Part shown: piece by piece, positions 6,819 to 7,184 of the stretch
Layout of the letters: every line of letters starts with the position of its first letter
How positions within the stretch are numbered: position 1 is the first letter of the stretch
Source: Clostridiales bacterium
GTDB taxonomy: Bacteria > Bacillota > Clostridia > Christensenellales > Christensenellaceae
Assembly: GCA_003510345.1 (NCBI GenBank)
Contig: DOMW01000168.1
Span: 856-8,039, forward strand
Direction of reading: 5' to 3'
Length of the DNA: 7,184 nucleotides
The notes under the pieces: generated by a model
The model's input: the letters and a program-made list of their open reading frames with translations, nothing else
Told to the model about the DNA's origin: nothing
Databases searched by the model: none
Program-made: the position numbers and the translations under genes

Positions 6819-7184
6819 TTTGCACCTTCCGTCAATACCCGTTTGAGCTGTTCCATGGTATAGCCTTCCTCGCGCGTTGGCCTGCTGATCAGAATAACCG
6901 TCACACCCAGTTCTTCCGCCGCCTGTATCTTTTCCCTGACGCCGCCCGCATCCCCGGAATCTTTGGTGACGATGAACGCTGCGTTCACATGGGTAAGCGT
7001 CGCCGCGTTCATGGCGGCGGAAAACGGCCCCTGCATACAGATTACGTTCTTTTGCGGCACGCCAATTTCCCCGCACCGCGCGATCGACTCCACCGCCGGG
7101 AGCACGCGCGGGTACAGCCGCGCCGCGTCTAAAACCGCGTATTCCGGCAAGTCTTTACTGCCCGTGGCAAGCAATACATTTCCC
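6815..7184 (-). CDS. cbiJ: Cobalt-precorrin-6A reductase, C-terminal half (cut by window edge)
   Basis: CbiJ/CobK-family reductase, which uses a nicotinamide cofactor to reduce a double bond in the ring of (cobalt-)precorrin-6A, giving precorrin-6B; cytoplasmic. Only the last 122 codons are visible, about half of the usual roughly 250-residue protein. The frame stays open to the window edge, so the TTG at 7174 is an internal Leu codon and not a start. Family signatures in order: LLATGSKDL near the visible N-terminus, a CMQGPFSAAMN segment in the middle, then VTKDSGDAGG followed by EKIQAA, and an ISRP strand near the C-terminus. These match the second Rossmann-like half of CbiJ/CobK. The TGA stop (6817-6815) overlaps the GTG start of the next gene as GTGA, so the two are probably translationally coupled. 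The family call is confident. The cobalt-bound substrate is inferred from the anaerobic-type gene set around it. Confidence 0.93.
   Translation of the reverse strand, partial: GNVLLATGSKDLPEYAVLDAARLYPRVLPAVESIARCGEIGVPQKNVICMQGPFSAAMNAATLTHVNAAFIVTKDSGDAGGVREKIQAAEELGVTVILISRPTREEGYTMEQLKRVLTEGAK
6825..6830 (-). promoter_or_regulatory. Shine-Dalgarno site of the cbiE-cbiA gene
   Basis: GGAAGG on the minus strand, six bases before the GTG at 6818. It lies inside the last codons of cbiJ. It supports the GTG as the true start over any in-frame codon further upstream. Confidence 0.75.

Noticed and set aside
6819..7076. An 86-codon N-terminal extension of the CbiE-CbiA frame back to an ATG at 7076.
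   Set aside because: It runs entirely inside cbiJ in another frame, has no family similarity, and the GTG at 6818 has both a Shine-Dalgarno site and the usual stop-start overlap.
6815..7184. A cobalamin riboswitch or promoter for the operon within the window.
   Set aside because: The right edge lies inside cbiJ coding sequence, so any leader would be further upstream and cannot be seen here.

Overview
The window is a single block of seven minus-strand genes for the middle and late steps of adenosylcobalamin (vitamin B12) biosynthesis. It runs from 7184 down to 86 with essentially no intergenic space. The gene set (CbiJ, CbiE, CbiA, CbiB, CobD, CbiP, CobA and CbiC types) fits the anaerobic, early-cobalt-insertion route. 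The DNA is GC-rich (roughly 60% in the genes, by eye), the Shine-Dalgarno sites are strong (GGAGG types), and Salmonella-style CobD and CbiB are present. Together these suggest an anaerobic bacterium, most plausibly a GC-rich member of the Clostridia/Firmicutes. That placement is inference; no taxonomic marker is present.

Layout in transcription order (right to left): 3' half of cbiJ (6815-7184, cut by the window edge); a fused cbiE-cbiA (4773-6818); cbiB (3772-4776); cobD (2714-3784); cbiP (1224-2717); cobA/btuR-type adenosyltransferase (706-1227); cbiC (86-709). Every junction overlaps: one GTGA, four ATGA and one 13-base overlap. This points to one polycistronic, translationally coupled transcript whose promoter, and any cobalamin riboswitch, would lie beyond the right edge. 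Positions 1-85 follow the last stop codon, are lower in GC (about 45%) and hold no convincing terminator or gene.

How the genes work together: CbiJ reduces cobalt-precorrin-6A. The CbiE domain methylates C5. CbiC (after CbiT, not in this window) moves a methyl group to give cobyrinate. The CbiA domain amidates the a and c side chains. CobA adenosylates the cobalt. CbiP adds the four remaining amides to give adenosylcobyrate. CobD makes aminopropanol phosphate and CbiB attaches it, giving adenosylcobinamide phosphate. The early methyltransferases, CbiD, CbiG, CbiT, the chelatase and the nucleotide-loop genes (CobU/CobS/CobT) are not in the window.

The most unusual item is the single open reading frame joining CbiE to CbiA. 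These two enzymes do not catalyse consecutive steps, and the fusion is not one of the usual cobalamin gene fusions. The rest of the window is conventional, and I see no sign of an unknown system.
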